DNA of 35,548 bases from Bacteroidales bacterium (GCA_017509755.1 JAFWOY010000037.1:1-35548); one strand, 5' to 3'; positions 1-8,585 are shown, counted from the stretch's first letter. Notes: generated by a model not told the origin, from the letters alone. Program-made: numbers and translations.

Positions 1-16
1 AGAGTAATCTTTTAGT

Positions 17-92
17 GGGGATGTAGCTCAGCTGGGAGAGCGTACGGTTCGCATCCGTAAGGTCGAGAGTTCAAACCTCTTCATCTCCACCA
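17..92 (+). tRNA. tRNA-Ala(CGC)
   Basis: A full cloverleaf can be drawn. The acceptor arm GGGGATG pairs with CATCTCC, and it includes the G3-U70 pair that marks alanine tRNAs. The D arm is GCTC/GAGC, and the anticodon stem TACGG/CCGTA closes the loop TTCGCAT, giving anticodon CGC (codon GCG). The T arm contains GAGAG-TTCAAAC-CTCTT. Discriminator A and CCA are encoded. The 3' end lies only about 39 bases from where clpB homology stops. Confidence 0.95.
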
Positions 93-1787
93 TCGAAAAG
101 CACATTTTTTACAGGTTTGTAAAAGTTTAACCTTGTTGTCGGTCAGACGGCCATCGTCCAAAACCTGCAGCAGGATGTTGAACACATCGGGATGTGCCTT
201 TTCGATCTCGTCGAGCAGGATGACCGAGTACGGCTTCCGCCGGACAGCTTCCGTAAGCTGACCGCCTTCATCGTAGCCGACGTATCCCGGAGGCGCGCCG
301 ACCAGCCGGCTGACCGTATGCCGTTCCTGATATTCGCTCATGTCGATCCGCGTCATCATGTTCTCGTCGTTGAACAGATACTCCGCCAGCGCTTTCGCCA
401 GTTCCGTCTTGCCGACGCCCGTCGTGCCCAGGAAGAGGAAACTGCCGATCGGCCGCTTCTCGTTCTGCAAGCCGGCTCGGCTCCGCCGGACGGCGTTGGA
501 GACCGCCTCGATGGCTTCGTTCTGTCCGATGACCCGCTTGTGGAGCACTTCTTCGATATGGAGCAACTTCTCGCGTTCGCTCTGTAGCATCTTGTTGACC
601 GGAATGCCCGTCCATTTGGCCACGACCTCCGCGATGTCCTCGTCGGTGACGGCCTCGTTCATGATCGGGTCGGGATTCTCGGCCTTTTTCTTCTCGAGCG
701 CCTCGATCTGCTTCTGGGCATCGGCGATCTTGCCGTAGCGCAGTTCCGCCACACGACCGTAGTCGCCGCGCCGTTCGGCCGCGTCGGCCTCGATGCGGTA
801 TTCCTCGATGGCCTGCCGGTTTTCCTGGATGGCCTTTAGAATGCCCTTTTCGCTGTCCCATTGTTTGTTCAGCTTGTCGCGTTCCACGCGCGCCTTGTCC
901 AGGTCTTCCTGGATGGTCTTCAGTTTCGGGGACTCCCCTTCCCGCTTGACGGCTTCTTTTTCGATCTCCAGCTGCTTGATCCGGCGGTTGAGCTCGTCGA
1001 TGCACTCCGGAACGGAATTCATTTCCAGCCGCAGCTTCGAAGCGGCTTCATCCACCAGGTCGATGGCCTTGTCGGGCAGGAAACGGTTGGTAATATAGCG
1101 GTGCGAGAGTTCGACGGCCGCGATGATGGCGTCGTCTTCAATCCGCACCTTGTGGTGGTTCTCGTATTTCTCTTTCAGTCCACGCAGGATGGAGATCGAT
1201 TCGGCCACGGTCGGCTCGTCCACCATCACCATCTGGAACCGGCGCTCGAGCGCCTTGTCTGTCTCGAAATACTTCTGGTATTCGTCGAGGGTCGTCGAGC
1301 CGATAGCCCGCAGTTCACCTCGCGCCAAAGCCGGCTTCAGGATATTGGCTGCGTCCATCGCGCCGCTCGAACGGCCGGCGCCTACCAGCGTATGAATCTC
1401 ATCGATAAAGAGGATGATCTGTCCGTCGCTTTCGGTCACGGCCTTGACGACGCCTTTGAGTCGTTCCTCGAATTCGCCCTGGTATTTTGCGCCCGCAATC
1501 AGCGCACCCATGTCCAGGGAATAGATTTCCTTGCTTTTCAGGTTCTCCGGGACATCGCCGTTGATGATCCGCTGCGCGATGCCTTCGGAAATGGCGGTCT
1601 TGCCGACGCCCGGCTCACCGACCAGGATCGGATTGTTCTTGGTCCGGCGGCTCAGAATCTGCAACACCCGCCGGATCTCCTCGTCCCGGCCGATGACCGG
1701 ATCGAGCTTGCCGCTGCGCGCCCGCTCATTCAGATTGATGGCGTACTTGCCCAGCAGCTCCAGGTTTTCTTTGTTGTTGTTATTCAT
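81..1787 (-). CDS. clpB: ClpB-type disaggregase, no N-domain, truncated in D2
   Basis: Hsp100 AAA+ protein that normally threads aggregated protein together with DnaK. The start is ATG at 1787, with an AGGAGG box seven bases upstream, which is unusually strong for this phylum. Residues 1-25 replace the usual roughly 150-residue N-domain. D1 has Walker A GEPGVGKT (57-64) and IDEIH. A charged coiled-coil middle domain follows, then D2 with GTTGVGKT and LLDEIEKAH (D526/E527). Homology stops at LTDNK (residue 552, base 131). The last 16 residues are unrelated and the frame ends inside the tRNA-Ala gene. About 150 residues of a normal ClpB are missing, including the rest of D2, so full disaggregase activity is unlikely. 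It is either a genuine gene remnant at a rearrangement point or an assembly join. The intact start and frame argue against long-term decay. Confidence 0.85.
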   Translation of the reverse strand: MNNNNKENLELLGKYAINLNERARSGKLDPVIGRDEEIRRVLQILSRRTKNNPILVGEPGVGKTAISEGIAQRIINGDVPENLKSKEIYSLDMGALIAGAKYQGEFEERLKGVVKAVTESDGQIILFIDEIHTLVGAGRSSGAMDAANILKPALARGELRAIGSTTLDEYQKYFETDKALERRFQMVMVDEPTVAESISILRGLKEKYENHHKVRIEDDAIIAAVELSHRYITNRFLPDKAIDLVDEAASKLRLEMNSVPECIDELNRRIKQLEIEKEAVKREGESPKLKTIQEDLDKARVERDKLNKQWDSEKGILKAIQENRQAIEEYRIEADAAERRGDYGRVAELRYGKIADAQKQIEALEKKKAENPDPIMNEAVTDEDIAEVVAKWTGIPVNKMLQSEREKLLHIEEVLHKRVIGQNEAIEAVSNAVRRSRAGLQNEKRPIGSFLFLGTTGVGKTELAKALAEYLFNDENMMTRIDMSEYQERHTVSRLVGAPPGYVGYDEGGQLTEAVRRKPYSVILLDEIEKAHPDVFNILLQVLDDGRLTDNKVKLLQTCKKCAFRWWR

Positions 1788-1875
1788 ATTCAAGCCTCCT
1801 TTTTTCTTTTTTCAACGATTCGCAGGGAATCCGTTCAAAAAAACGACCAATCCCGCAAAAGTGACATTTTGTCAG

Positions 1876-1908
1876 TATTGGAATTCTCAATCCCTTTTCT
1901 TAAATTTG
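1876..1908 (+). promoter_or_regulatory. Bacteroidetes-type promoter for the C1 peptidase/pssA operon
   Basis: TATTG at 1876-1880 is followed after 20 bases by TAAATTTG at 1901-1908, matching the -33/-7 consensus TTTG/TAnnTTTG. It places transcription start near 1915, so the ATG at 1950 is the likely start of the first peptidase rather than the in-frame ATG at 1917. Confidence 0.7.
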
Positions 1909-1949
1909 TGGATTGAATGCCTAGAAACAAATACAATCAACTCACTCTT

Positions 1950-3164
1950 ATGAAACAATTCTTTCTACTTGCAGCCGCGCTGATCAGCTTTGCGGCCGTG
2001 GCACAGCCCCAGGGACCGATGCCCAAACCGGAAGACAAAGGGGAAGGTTTCCAGTTCACCGTCGTGAAGGAACTCCCGATCACCTCGGTCAAGAACCAGG
2101 CCAGCACCGGTACCTGCTGGTGCTTCTCCACCGTCTCTTTCCTCGAGTCCGAAGCCATCCGCAAGGGATGCAAGGATCCGGACCTGGACCTGTCCGAAAT
2201 GTATATCGTTTCGAACTCCTATGCCGACAAAGCCGTGAAATACATCCGCGTGGACGGCCATCTCAACTATGAGCAGGGCAGTTCCTTCGGCGATGTGATC
2301 TACGCCATCCGCGACCACGGCATCGTGCCGGACGCGGAAATGCCCGGCCTGAACTACGGCACGGAACGCCACCAGCACGGCGAACTGATCGCCGGCCTGA
2401 AAGGCTACATGAACGGGATCCTGAAGAACCCCAACCGCAAGCTCTCCTCCGCCTGGCTCAACGGCCTCAAGGGCATCCTGGCAGCCTACCTTGGCCCGAT
2501 CCCCGAGAAATTCAACTACAAAGGCGTGGAATACACCCCCGAAAGCTACCTGAAGGCGCTCAACCTGAATCCGGACGACTATGTGGATTTCACCTCCTGG
2601 ACGCACCTTTCCTATTATGAGAAGCATCCGGTGGAAGTGGCCGACAACTGGCGTTGGGAAAGCGCCTACAACCTGCCGCTCGACGAATTCGTATCGATCA
2701 TCGACTATGCCATCAACAACGGTTATACCGTAGCCTGGGCCTCAGACGTGAGCGAGCAGGGCTTCACCCGCAACGGCATCGGCCTGGTACCCGACATGGA
2801 CGCCATCAAGAAACAGGCTGAAGAAGCCGGTTCCGACCAGGCCCACTGGCTGGGCATCACCGCCCCGGGCGCCCGTCCGAACTTCGACAAGCCCGTCCCG
2901 GAACTGACCATCACCCCGGAAATGCGCCAGCAGGGCTACGAGGAGAAGACCACGACCGACGACCACGGCATGCACATCTACGGCATCGCCAAGGACCAGA
3001 ACGGCAACAAATACTACATGGTCAAGAACTCCTGGGGCGAGACCGGCAAATACAAAGGCATCTGGTACGTCTCCGAAGCGTATGTGCGTTACAAGACCAT
3101 GGACCTGATGGTCCACAAGGACGCCATCCCGAAAGACATCAAAAAGAAAATCGGTATCAAATAA
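1950..3164 (+). CDS. Secreted C1-family cysteine peptidase (PepC/bleomycin hydrolase-like), copy 1
   Basis: Papain-fold cysteine peptidase of 404 residues, related to aminopeptidase C and bleomycin hydrolase. It has a signal peptide (about residues 1-19, ending AAVAQ), so it should act outside the cytoplasm, unlike classical cytosolic PepC. The active-site block [13 protein letters not shown] carries the oxyanion Gln50 and nucleophile Cys56. The catalytic His lies in DDHGMHIYG and the Asn in KNSWGE. The start at 1950 is chosen over the in-frame ATG at 1917 because the promoter -7 element ends at 1908 and the signal peptide begins there. Three bases separate it from a clear paralogue, and pssA follows in the same transcript. 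The substrate is unknown; peptide scavenging is a reasonable inference. Confidence 0.88.
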   Translation: MKQFFLLAAALISFAAVAQPQGPMPKPEDKGEGFQFTVVKELPITSVKNQASTGTCWCFSTVSFLESEAIRKGCKDPDLDLSEMYIVSNSYADKAVKYIRVDGHLNYEQGSSFGDVIYAIRDHGIVPDAEMPGLNYGTERHQHGELIAGLKGYMNGILKNPNRKLSSAWLNGLKGILAAYLGPIPEKFNYKGVEYTPESYLKALNLNPDDYVDFTSWTHLSYYEKHPVEVADNWRWESAYNLPLDEFVSIIDYAINNGYTVAWASDVSEQGFTRNGIGLVPDMDAIKKQAEEAGSDQAHWLGITAPGARPNFDKPVPELTITPEMRQQGYEEKTTTDDHGMHIYGIAKDQNGNKYYMVKNSWGETGKYKGIWYVSEAYVRYKTMDLMVHKDAIPKDIKKKIGIK

Positions 3165-3167
3165 CCC

Positions 3168-4292
3168 ATGAAACGGATCCTCACCCTCGCGGTCGCCGCT
3201 GTCCTCTGCACGGCCGCTTTCGCACAGACCCAGACCATCTACCAGTTCACGCCGGTCAAGGACATTCCGGTCACGCCGGTCAAGAACCAGGCCAGTACAG
3301 GCACTTGCTGGTGCTTCGCCACGGTTTCCTTCCTCGAGGCCGAACTCCTCCGCCAGGGCAAGGGCGAATATGACCTTTCCGAGATGTTCGTGGTCCGCAA
3401 CAACTACAACGACCGCATCTTTGACAACTACCTGCGGCGCGGTCGCGGCAACATCGGCCCCGGTTCGATCTCCCACATGGCCACCAAGGCCATCGCCAAG
3501 TACGGCATCGTTCCGGAAAGCGTGTACGACGGCATCAACTATGACTCCCCGACGCACAACCACGGCGAACTTTCAGCCTACTTGAGAGGCATCGCCGACG
3601 TGTCCGTGGAGCGCAAGAACCTCAGCCCCGAGTACCAGAAACTGATCAAGAGCCTCTTCGACATCTATCTCGGCGAGGTCCCCGAAACCTTCCAATACAA
3701 CGGCAAGACCTACACGCCGCAGAGCTTCGCCAAGATGCTGGGCCTGGATGACATGAGCGACTACATCGAAATCACCAGTTTCAGCCATCACCCGTTCTAC
3801 CAGCGCGTCCCGCTCGAGATTCCGGACAATTGGGACCACGAGCTCCTGTGGAACGTTCCGCTCGACGATTTCATGGCCATCATCGACAACGCCCTGACCA
3901 ACGGCTACACCGTGGCCTGGGATGGTGACCTTACCAGCGGTGAGTTCAACCATAACCGCGGCATCGCCATCTGCCCGAATCCGGAAGATTTCGCCGAAGC
4001 CGTGAAACTGGAGAAAGTCTATCCCGACCGCGTCGTCACGCAGGAAATGCGCCAGAAGGATTTTGAAACCTTCCGGACTGTCGACGATCACCTGATGCAC
4101 CTGACGGGTCTGTTCAAGGACCAGAATGGCAACTACTTCTACAAAACGAAGAATTCCTGGGGCGAAGGCCGCAACCCCGAAATGAAGGGTTACCTCTATA
4201 TGTCCCGTGCCTACATCATGATGCGCGGTATCGGCATCATGGTCCACAAGGACGCCATCCCGAAGGACATCCGTAAGAAGATGGGCCTCTGA
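3168..4292 (+). CDS. Secreted C1-family cysteine peptidase (PepC/bleomycin hydrolase-like), copy 2
   Basis: Paralogue of the preceding gene, 374 residues, with its own signal peptide (MKRILTLAVAAVLC...AFAQ). The active site is intact: Gln41 and Cys47 in [12 protein letters not shown], His in DDHLMHLTG and Asn in KNSWGE. The C-terminal end ([13 protein letters not shown]) is nearly identical in both copies, while the middle differs, including a shorter insert before the His motif. This fits tandem duplication followed by divergence in substrate-facing regions. It overlaps the pssA start by one base (TGATG), so the three genes are probably translationally linked. Confidence 0.88.
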   Translation: MKRILTLAVAAVLCTAAFAQTQTIYQFTPVKDIPVTPVKNQASTGTCWCFATVSFLEAELLRQGKGEYDLSEMFVVRNNYNDRIFDNYLRRGRGNIGPGSISHMATKAIAKYGIVPESVYDGINYDSPTHNHGELSAYLRGIADVSVERKNLSPEYQKLIKSLFDIYLGEVPETFQYNGKTYTPQSFAKMLGLDDMSDYIEITSFSHHPFYQRVPLEIPDNWDHELLWNVPLDDFMAIIDNALTNGYTVAWDGDLTSGEFNHNRGIAICPNPEDFAEAVKLEKVYPDRVVTQEMRQKDFETFRTVDDHLMHLTGLFKDQNGNYFYKTKNSWGEGRNPEMKGYLYMSRAYIMMRGIGIMVHKDAIPKDIRKKMGL

Positions 4293-4996
4293 TGAAGAAG
4301 CACATCCCGAATCTGCTCACCCTGTGCAACCTCCTCTCCGGTTGCACAGGGGTTGTTTTTGCGGTACGGGGAAACTTTTCCGCCGTACTGATCTGTCTCC
4401 TGCTGTCGGAAGTCTTCGATTTTTTTGACGGTTTTTCCGCGCGGGCGCTGGGCGCCTATTCTGAAATCGGAAAGCAGCTCGATTCCCTGGCCGACCTGAT
4501 CAGTTTCGGCCTCTGCCCTTCCGTGTGCCTCTTTTCCTGGTACGGCATCGCCCATCCGGAGATTCCCCTGCTGCGCTGGCTCCCTTTCCTGCTGACTGCC
4601 GCATCCGCACTTAGGCTCGCCAAATTCAACATCGACACGCGTCAGTCCACCAGTTTTCTCGGACTGGCTACTTCGGGCTGCGCCCTGTTGCTCATCCCGT
4701 TGGCCGTTTATTCTTTCTATACCGACGGCTTCCTGCACATCCTGATGGGCACAGTCTGGTTCATACCCGTCCTTACGCTTGTCTTCTCATTCCTGCTGGT
4801 GTGCGAACTCCCGATGTTTTCGCTGAAAAAGATGACGGGCCAGCTCAAGGCCTTCATCATCGGAAGCCTCATTCTGATTATTGCCTGTCTCATCCGGGAA
4901 ATCCGTGGTCCTTGGTACGTCACCGTCAGCCTCTGCGTTTTCCTGGTACTTGTGTATTACCTGGTATTGAATCTGGCAACGCTCAAACGGCGATGA
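4292..4996 (+). CDS. pssA: CDP-diacylglycerol--serine O-phosphatidyltransferase
   Basis: Integral membrane enzyme that transfers the phosphatidyl group from CDP-diacylglycerol to serine, giving phosphatidylserine, the precursor of phosphatidylethanolamine. The CDP-alcohol phosphotransferase signature D-x2-DG-x2-AR-x8-G-x3-D-x3-D is complete: D43, D46-G47, A50-R51, G60, D64 and D68. Several hydrophobic helices span the 234 residues, the usual size for this family. The start overlaps the stop of the upstream peptidase. Its last 14 bases overlap the 3' end of the convergent SDR gene. No phosphatidylserine decarboxylase gene is next to it, although pssA and psd are often neighbours in this phylum. 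Confidence 0.92.
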   Translation: MKKHIPNLLTLCNLLSGCTGVVFAVRGNFSAVLICLLLSEVFDFFDGFSARALGAYSEIGKQLDSLADLISFGLCPSVCLFSWYGIAHPEIPLLRWLPFLLTAASALRLAKFNIDTRQSTSFLGLATSGCALLLIPLAVYSFYTDGFLHILMGTVWFIPVLTLVFSFLLVCELPMFSLKKMTGQLKAFIIGSLILIIACLIREIRGPWYVTVSLCVFLVLVYYLVLNLATLKRR

Positions 4997-5789
4997 GCCG
5001 CTGTGTTTCGGCCCAGATGCGCGCATCCAGCGCCGGGTCGAGATAGCGCCGGGGAACAGGCCGGCATTTCTTCCCTACATAATAATGAAGGCCCTCCGCA
5101 GCAGCGAGGGCGCGCAAGGCCGGCTGGACACCGGCCTTCGGCGTCTTGACCAGCGGTTTGAAAAGTGCGTCAGCAAGCGGGTCGAACCAATGGCCGAGAT
5201 CAATCATGTCGGAGGCCACGATGCCGGGATCGGCCAGGTTTATCCGAAGTGCGGGATGGCGACGGGCCAACTCCAGGGAAAACGAAACAAGTGCTCGTTT
5301 GGCGCGAGCGTAGGTACCCAGTTGGCTGAAATCATTCTTTGCCGGCTGCAGCGTCTGTTCGGCCAGCGGCACAAAGCGGCAGGTCAGCGAAACCATATTC
5401 ACGATGGATGCGTCCGGCGGTAATTTCGGCAGCAGTAACTGCGTAAGGAGCCAAGGTCCGAAATAATTGACAGAGAATGTATTTTCAAATCCATCTCCAG
5501 TAATGATATAGCCTTTGGAAATAACGCCTGCGTTGTTGAAGAGTGCCGAGACGGAGCCGGCTTCAATGCTGTCGGCAAAGGCCCGGACAGACGCTAGCGA
5601 AGACAGGTCAAGTGAACGGATCTCCAAATCCGCGTGAGGTTGACGCTGCAGGATGGAGTTGCGGACTGCCTCTGCCTTGACCCGGTTGCGACATGCCATC
5701 AGCACGGCATGGCCCTGGACAGCCAATGCCTCGACGGCTTCCGCGCCCATGCTGCCCGTGGCGCCTGTTACGATGATCCGCCCACTCAT
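4983..5789 (-). CDS. Short-chain dehydrogenase/reductase (retinol dehydrogenase-like), last gene of steroid-type operon
   Basis: Classical SDR of 268 residues. The NAD(P) motif TGATGSMG is at 8-15, NNAG at 85-88, catalytic Ser134 in NMVSLTCR, and Tyr160/Lys164 in TYARAK. The overall pattern (DLSSLASVRAFAD, NNAGV, FSVNYFGPWLLT) resembles retinol dehydrogenase/WWOX-type SDRs that oxidise or reduce hydroxyls on hydrophobic ring substrates. The ATG overlaps the stop of the flavin oxidoreductase as ATGA, indicating coupling. In this context a hydroxysteroid dehydrogenase role is a fair inference, but SDR substrate and stereochemistry cannot be read from sequence. Confidence 0.85.
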   Translation of the reverse strand: MSGRIIVTGATGSMGAEAVEALAVQGHAVLMACRNRVKAEAVRNSILQRQPHADLEIRSLDLSSLASVRAFADSIEAGSVSALFNNAGVISKGYIITGDGFENTFSVNYFGPWLLTQLLLPKLPPDASIVNMVSLTCRFVPLAEQTLQPAKNDFSQLGTYARAKRALVSFSLELARRHPALRINLADPGIVASDMIDLGHWFDPLADALFKPLVKTPKAGVQPALRALAAAEGLHYYVGKKCRPVPRRYLDPALDARIWAETQRLIAV

Positions 5790-7033
5790 TTCCAGCGTTC
5801 CTCAGCCTGTTCGACCTCGCGACGCAGCCGGGCAGGCATATCCGCCACGCAGCGGTTGCATTTCATTTCCAGGGTGTACATGCGCCCGATGCAATAATTT
5901 GAATGGCCGCAGGCGCTGCGCGTGAGTTCCCCGCTGCGCAGTTTATTCACGAAATCCGTATCCCGGACCAGCGCGCGAGCCATCTGCAGGCCTTCGAATC
6001 CAGCGGCCAGCACTTCCTCCATTTTCTGCAACGAGACCAAACCGCCGACATAGATCAGCGGGAGTTTTACCGCTGCCCGGAAGCGCTTTGCATCTTCCAG
6101 GAAATACCCTTCCTTGTAGGGGACTGTCGGAATGATCTGCCGCCCGACAAGATGCAGCATTGCCTTGAGCCACCAGAACTTGCGCATATTCATATAATAG
6201 GCCAGCGTCCGGAGCGGCATGGCACCGCGCATCACTTCCATCGGCGCTTTGCTGACAAAACCTGCAGAAAGGACGATTGCGTGAACGCCCAATCGCTCCA
6301 GTTCCCGGGCGACCTCCAGGCATTCCGCTTCCTGCATGCCGCGCCGGAATCCATCGTGCATATTCATCTTGACGAGGACACCCAAGTCATCACCGGCCGC
6401 TTCCAGGACGCGCCGGATCACACGCTGCATCAAGCGCATCCGGTTTTCCAAAGAGCCGCCATACGCATCGTGGCGATGGTTGGTGTAAGGCGAAAGGAAT
6501 TGACTGATCAGGTAGCCGTGGCCTGCATGGATCTCCACACAATCGAAACCAGCTTCCCGCGCCAAGTTCACAGCTGTCCCGAAATCCTCCACCAGTGCAT
6601 CGATTTCAGCGACTTTCAAACCGCGGACAAAGGTCGGCGAATAGAGATTGAAGCCGCTGGAAGCACCCACCGGCATGCAGCCGCAGGTCGCGCGGTGTGT
6701 CATGTTGCCGCAATGGCCCAACTGGATGGAACACTTCGCGCCGGCCGCGTGGACCGCGTCTGTAATCCGCCGGAGTTCCGGCACGATCTCTGGGCGCATC
6801 CACAGTTGCCCGTCAAAGGATAGGCCGCTTTGGTTGACAGAAGCATAGGCCAGCGTGGTCATCCCCACCCCGCCACGGGCTACGGCGACATGGTAGTCGT
6901 ACAAATCCTGTGAGGGGCTGTTTCCATACGCCATATTCTCGAAAGCGGCCGAGCGGATTACCCGGTTCCGAAGGGTGACCGGCCCGATGGTCACGGGCGT
7001 AAATACAGGGGATGCGATGGATTGCGTTTCCAT
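5786..7033 (-). CDS. NADH:flavin oxidoreductase, Old Yellow Enzyme family (candidate steroid ene-reductase)
   Basis: FMN-binding TIM-barrel enzyme of 415 residues. Family signatures are NRVIRSA near the N-terminus, QLGHCG (104-109), and HAGHGYLISQFLSPYTN (169-185) followed by YGGSLENR. It lacks the C-terminal FAD/NAD(P) domain of FadH/BaiCD, which are about 670 residues. A Cys-rich tail has C375, C381, C392 and C395. This spacing differs from the usual C-x2-C-x3-C-x11/12-C iron-sulfur site of 2,4-dienoyl-CoA reductases. The start at 7033 was chosen because the longer upstream reading frame runs back into the preceding gene. It sits one base after the 5-alpha-reductase-like gene. By analogy with BaiCD/BaiH and gut 3-oxo-delta4-steroid reductases, it may reduce a ring enone; that role is inferred. 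Confidence 0.85.
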   Translation of the reverse strand: METQSIASPVFTPVTIGPVTLRNRVIRSAAFENMAYGNSPSQDLYDYHVAVARGGVGMTTLAYASVNQSGLSFDGQLWMRPEIVPELRRITDAVHAAGAKCSIQLGHCGNMTHRATCGCMPVGASSGFNLYSPTFVRGLKVAEIDALVEDFGTAVNLAREAGFDCVEIHAGHGYLISQFLSPYTNHRHDAYGGSLENRMRLMQRVIRRVLEAAGDDLGVLVKMNMHDGFRRGMQEAECLEVARELERLGVHAIVLSAGFVSKAPMEVMRGAMPLRTLAYYMNMRKFWWLKAMLHLVGRQIIPTVPYKEGYFLEDAKRFRAAVKLPLIYVGGLVSLQKMEEVLAAGFEGLQMARALVRDTDFVNKLRSGELTRSACGHSNYCIGRMYTLEMKCNRCVADMPARLRREVEQAEERWK

Positions 7034-7034
7034 A

Positions 7035-7805
7035 TCAATAGATAAACGGGAGCATCCGTTTGACTTTATGGGTATCGAGTTCATCCGGAAACTCCTGGCT
7101 GTACAAGTCATAGATGCGGGCGGCCCGCGGCGCCAGGTTGGCGAAGGTCCAAAGCGCGAATACGGCACCGGCCCAGGACCATGTCAGGATAGCGAAGCCT
7201 ACCCATTCCATGAATTCCCCGAAATAATTGGCACTGGTCACGTAGCGGAACATGCCGCCCTTGGGCAGGTAATGGGCCGTATCCCCGGGTTTCCGCAGGT
7301 TTCGGATAATGCTGTCAGATTGGATGTTGATATACATGCCGGCGAAGAAAAGAAGTGTTCCGGCCAGGAAAGGCAGGCTGAGGAGCCAATCTTTCGGATA
7401 GAAATCAGCAGGCGAAATGTAGAAGATCCAGCCTCCCTGCATCATGGCATTCAGCGTGTTGAACAGCGCCCCCATCAGCACGATTGCCAGCGGCATCCGG
7501 CTATGCCCGCGCAACTGACGGGGGAAGATGAAAGAGCGGTGGAAATAATGGATTTCAAAGAGAAGCAGGAAAATCATCCGTACGCCATCCGTCCGGCGGT
7601 CGGAAAACCACCAGAGCACAAGCATGGCCACAAAGACCGGCACTTCCATCAGGAACCAGCCCCAATGATTGTCGAGGGAAGGGCCCCACTTCGGCTGATA
7701 GAATTTCCCGTAGCCGGCGTCAATGAAAAACAAGGCGATGAAAACGACAACCGCCAGCGCGGTCATGATGAGCAGGAATACGTTGAATGTGTGGGCAGTA
7801 ATCAT
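7035..7805 (-). CDS. 3-oxo-5-alpha-steroid 4-dehydrogenase (steroid 5-alpha-reductase) family protein
   Basis: Polytopic membrane protein of 256 residues with the full SRD5A pattern. MEVPVF contains Glu54 and IHYFHRSFIFP contains Tyr87. These align with Glu57 and Tyr91 of human SRD5A2, which contact the substrate 3-keto group. The NADPH-side motif NIQSDSIIRNLRKPG is at 160-174, followed by GGMFRYVTSANYFGEFMEW (183-201) and a C-terminal RMLPFIY. The similarity to animal SRD5A1/2 over the C-terminal half is striking. It should reduce a delta4 double bond of 3-oxo steroids or a similar lipid enone, using NADPH in the inner membrane. The start at 7805 gives a hydrophobic first helix and a 4-base gap to the upstream SDR. 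The steroid substrate is inferred, because some family members act on polyprenols or fatty enoyl chains. Confidence 0.9.
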   Translation of the reverse strand: MITAHTFNVFLLIMTALAVVVFIALFFIDAGYGKFYQPKWGPSLDNHWGWFLMEVPVFVAMLVLWWFSDRRTDGVRMIFLLLFEIHYFHRSFIFPRQLRGHSRMPLAIVLMGALFNTLNAMMQGGWIFYISPADFYPKDWLLSLPFLAGTLLFFAGMYINIQSDSIIRNLRKPGDTAHYLPKGGMFRYVTSANYFGEFMEWVGFAILTWSWAGAVFALWTFANLAPRAARIYDLYSQEFPDELDTHKVKRMLPFIY

Positions 7806-7809
7806 CGGC

Positions 7810-8577
7810 TTATTTCCATTTTTTCCAAAGATAGGCGACCAGCGGGCCGGGCAGCAGGGCAATCAAGGCCGGCAGCCACACATTCATAAGCGAAGGACTG
7901 ATGATACGGCGACCGCGGAACAGGGCGCGCAAGGCACGGCTGACGAGCCAACGGGGTGTTTTGATAATTCCGGTGCGGATACCCAGCTTCATCCATTTTT
8001 CGCTAAGCCGGTAGAGCGGTGTGGCAATGGCGGCCGGGCAGACCGTCGTCACCGTTACGCCATAGGGTCTCATTTCGTAGGAGAAGGAACGGCCAAAACT
8101 GCGCAGGTAGGCCTTGGTGGCCGAATAGATCGTAATGCCGGGCACAGGCAGGCGTGCCGCCATGGATGACACATTGAGCAGATAGCCACTCCCCCGCTCC
8201 TTCATCGCGCAGCCGAAAAGCAGGCAAATACGGGTGACTGTCACCACGTGCAGGTCAATCATCGCCTCGACCCGGTCAAGGTCTTCCACTTCCATCTCTT
8301 TGAAAAAGAACATGCCGGCATCATTGACAACGACATCGGGCAATATGCCCTGTTCCTCGGTACACCACTGGAAAAGCAGGTCGGCGGCCTTGGCCTGGGC
8401 AAGATCCTGAAAGCGGGTTGTCACGTGGATGGGAAATGCGTCACGCAAGGAAGCAGCGGCAGCCTTAAGTTCGACTTCCCGGTTGCTCACGAGAATCAAA
8501 TCGTAGCCGCGACCGGCGAGTTGCCGGGCGAATTCCAAGCCCATACCGGAACTGCCACCTGTAACGAGTGCTGTCAT
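7810..8577 (-). CDS. Short-chain dehydrogenase/reductase with C-terminal hydrophobic tail, first gene of steroid-type operon
   Basis: SDR of 255 residues. The cofactor loop TGGSSGMG is at 6-13. The usual NNAG reads NDAG (85-88). The catalytic triad is Ser137/138, Tyr151 and Lys155 in YSATKAY. The C-terminal 25 residues are hydrophobic (LPALIALLPGPLVAYL, then KKWK) and may anchor the enzyme at the membrane, as in 17-beta-HSD3/12-like SDRs. The ATG at 8577 is preferred over a longer frame because the nucleotide-binding motif then starts within four residues and the -7 element lies at 8589-8596. It leads a four-gene operon with gaps of 4 and 1 bases and then an overlap. A hydroxysteroid dehydrogenase function is inferred from its neighbours. 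Confidence 0.86.
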   Translation of the reverse strand: MTALVTGGSSGMGLEFARQLAGRGYDLILVSNREVELKAAAASLRDAFPIHVTTRFQDLAQAKAADLLFQWCTEEQGILPDVVVNDAGMFFFKEMEVEDLDRVEAMIDLHVVTVTRICLLFGCAMKERGSGYLLNVSSMAARLPVPGITIYSATKAYLRSFGRSFSYEMRPYGVTVTTVCPAAIATPLYRLSEKWMKLGIRTGIIKTPRWLVSRALRALFRGRRIISPSLMNVWLPALIALLPGPLVAYLWKKWK

Positions 8578-8585
8578 GTTGCGTC

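Noticed and set aside
107..124. TTTTACA-GGTT-TGTAAAA hairpin between tRNA-Ala and clpB as a terminator
   Set aside because: The stem is short and A+T-only apart from one C-G pair, with no T-run after it in either direction; too weak to call, though it marks the junction region.
861..1916. 351-codon open frame on the plus strand opposite clpB
   Set aside because: Antisense shadow of ClpB, which has clear AAA+ motifs and a ribosome-binding site on the minus strand.
5187..5195. CCAATGGCC inside the SDR gene as another copy of the 10.1/13.2 kb repeat
   Set aside because: A nine-base match with no inverted partner, sitting in coding sequence; expected by chance.
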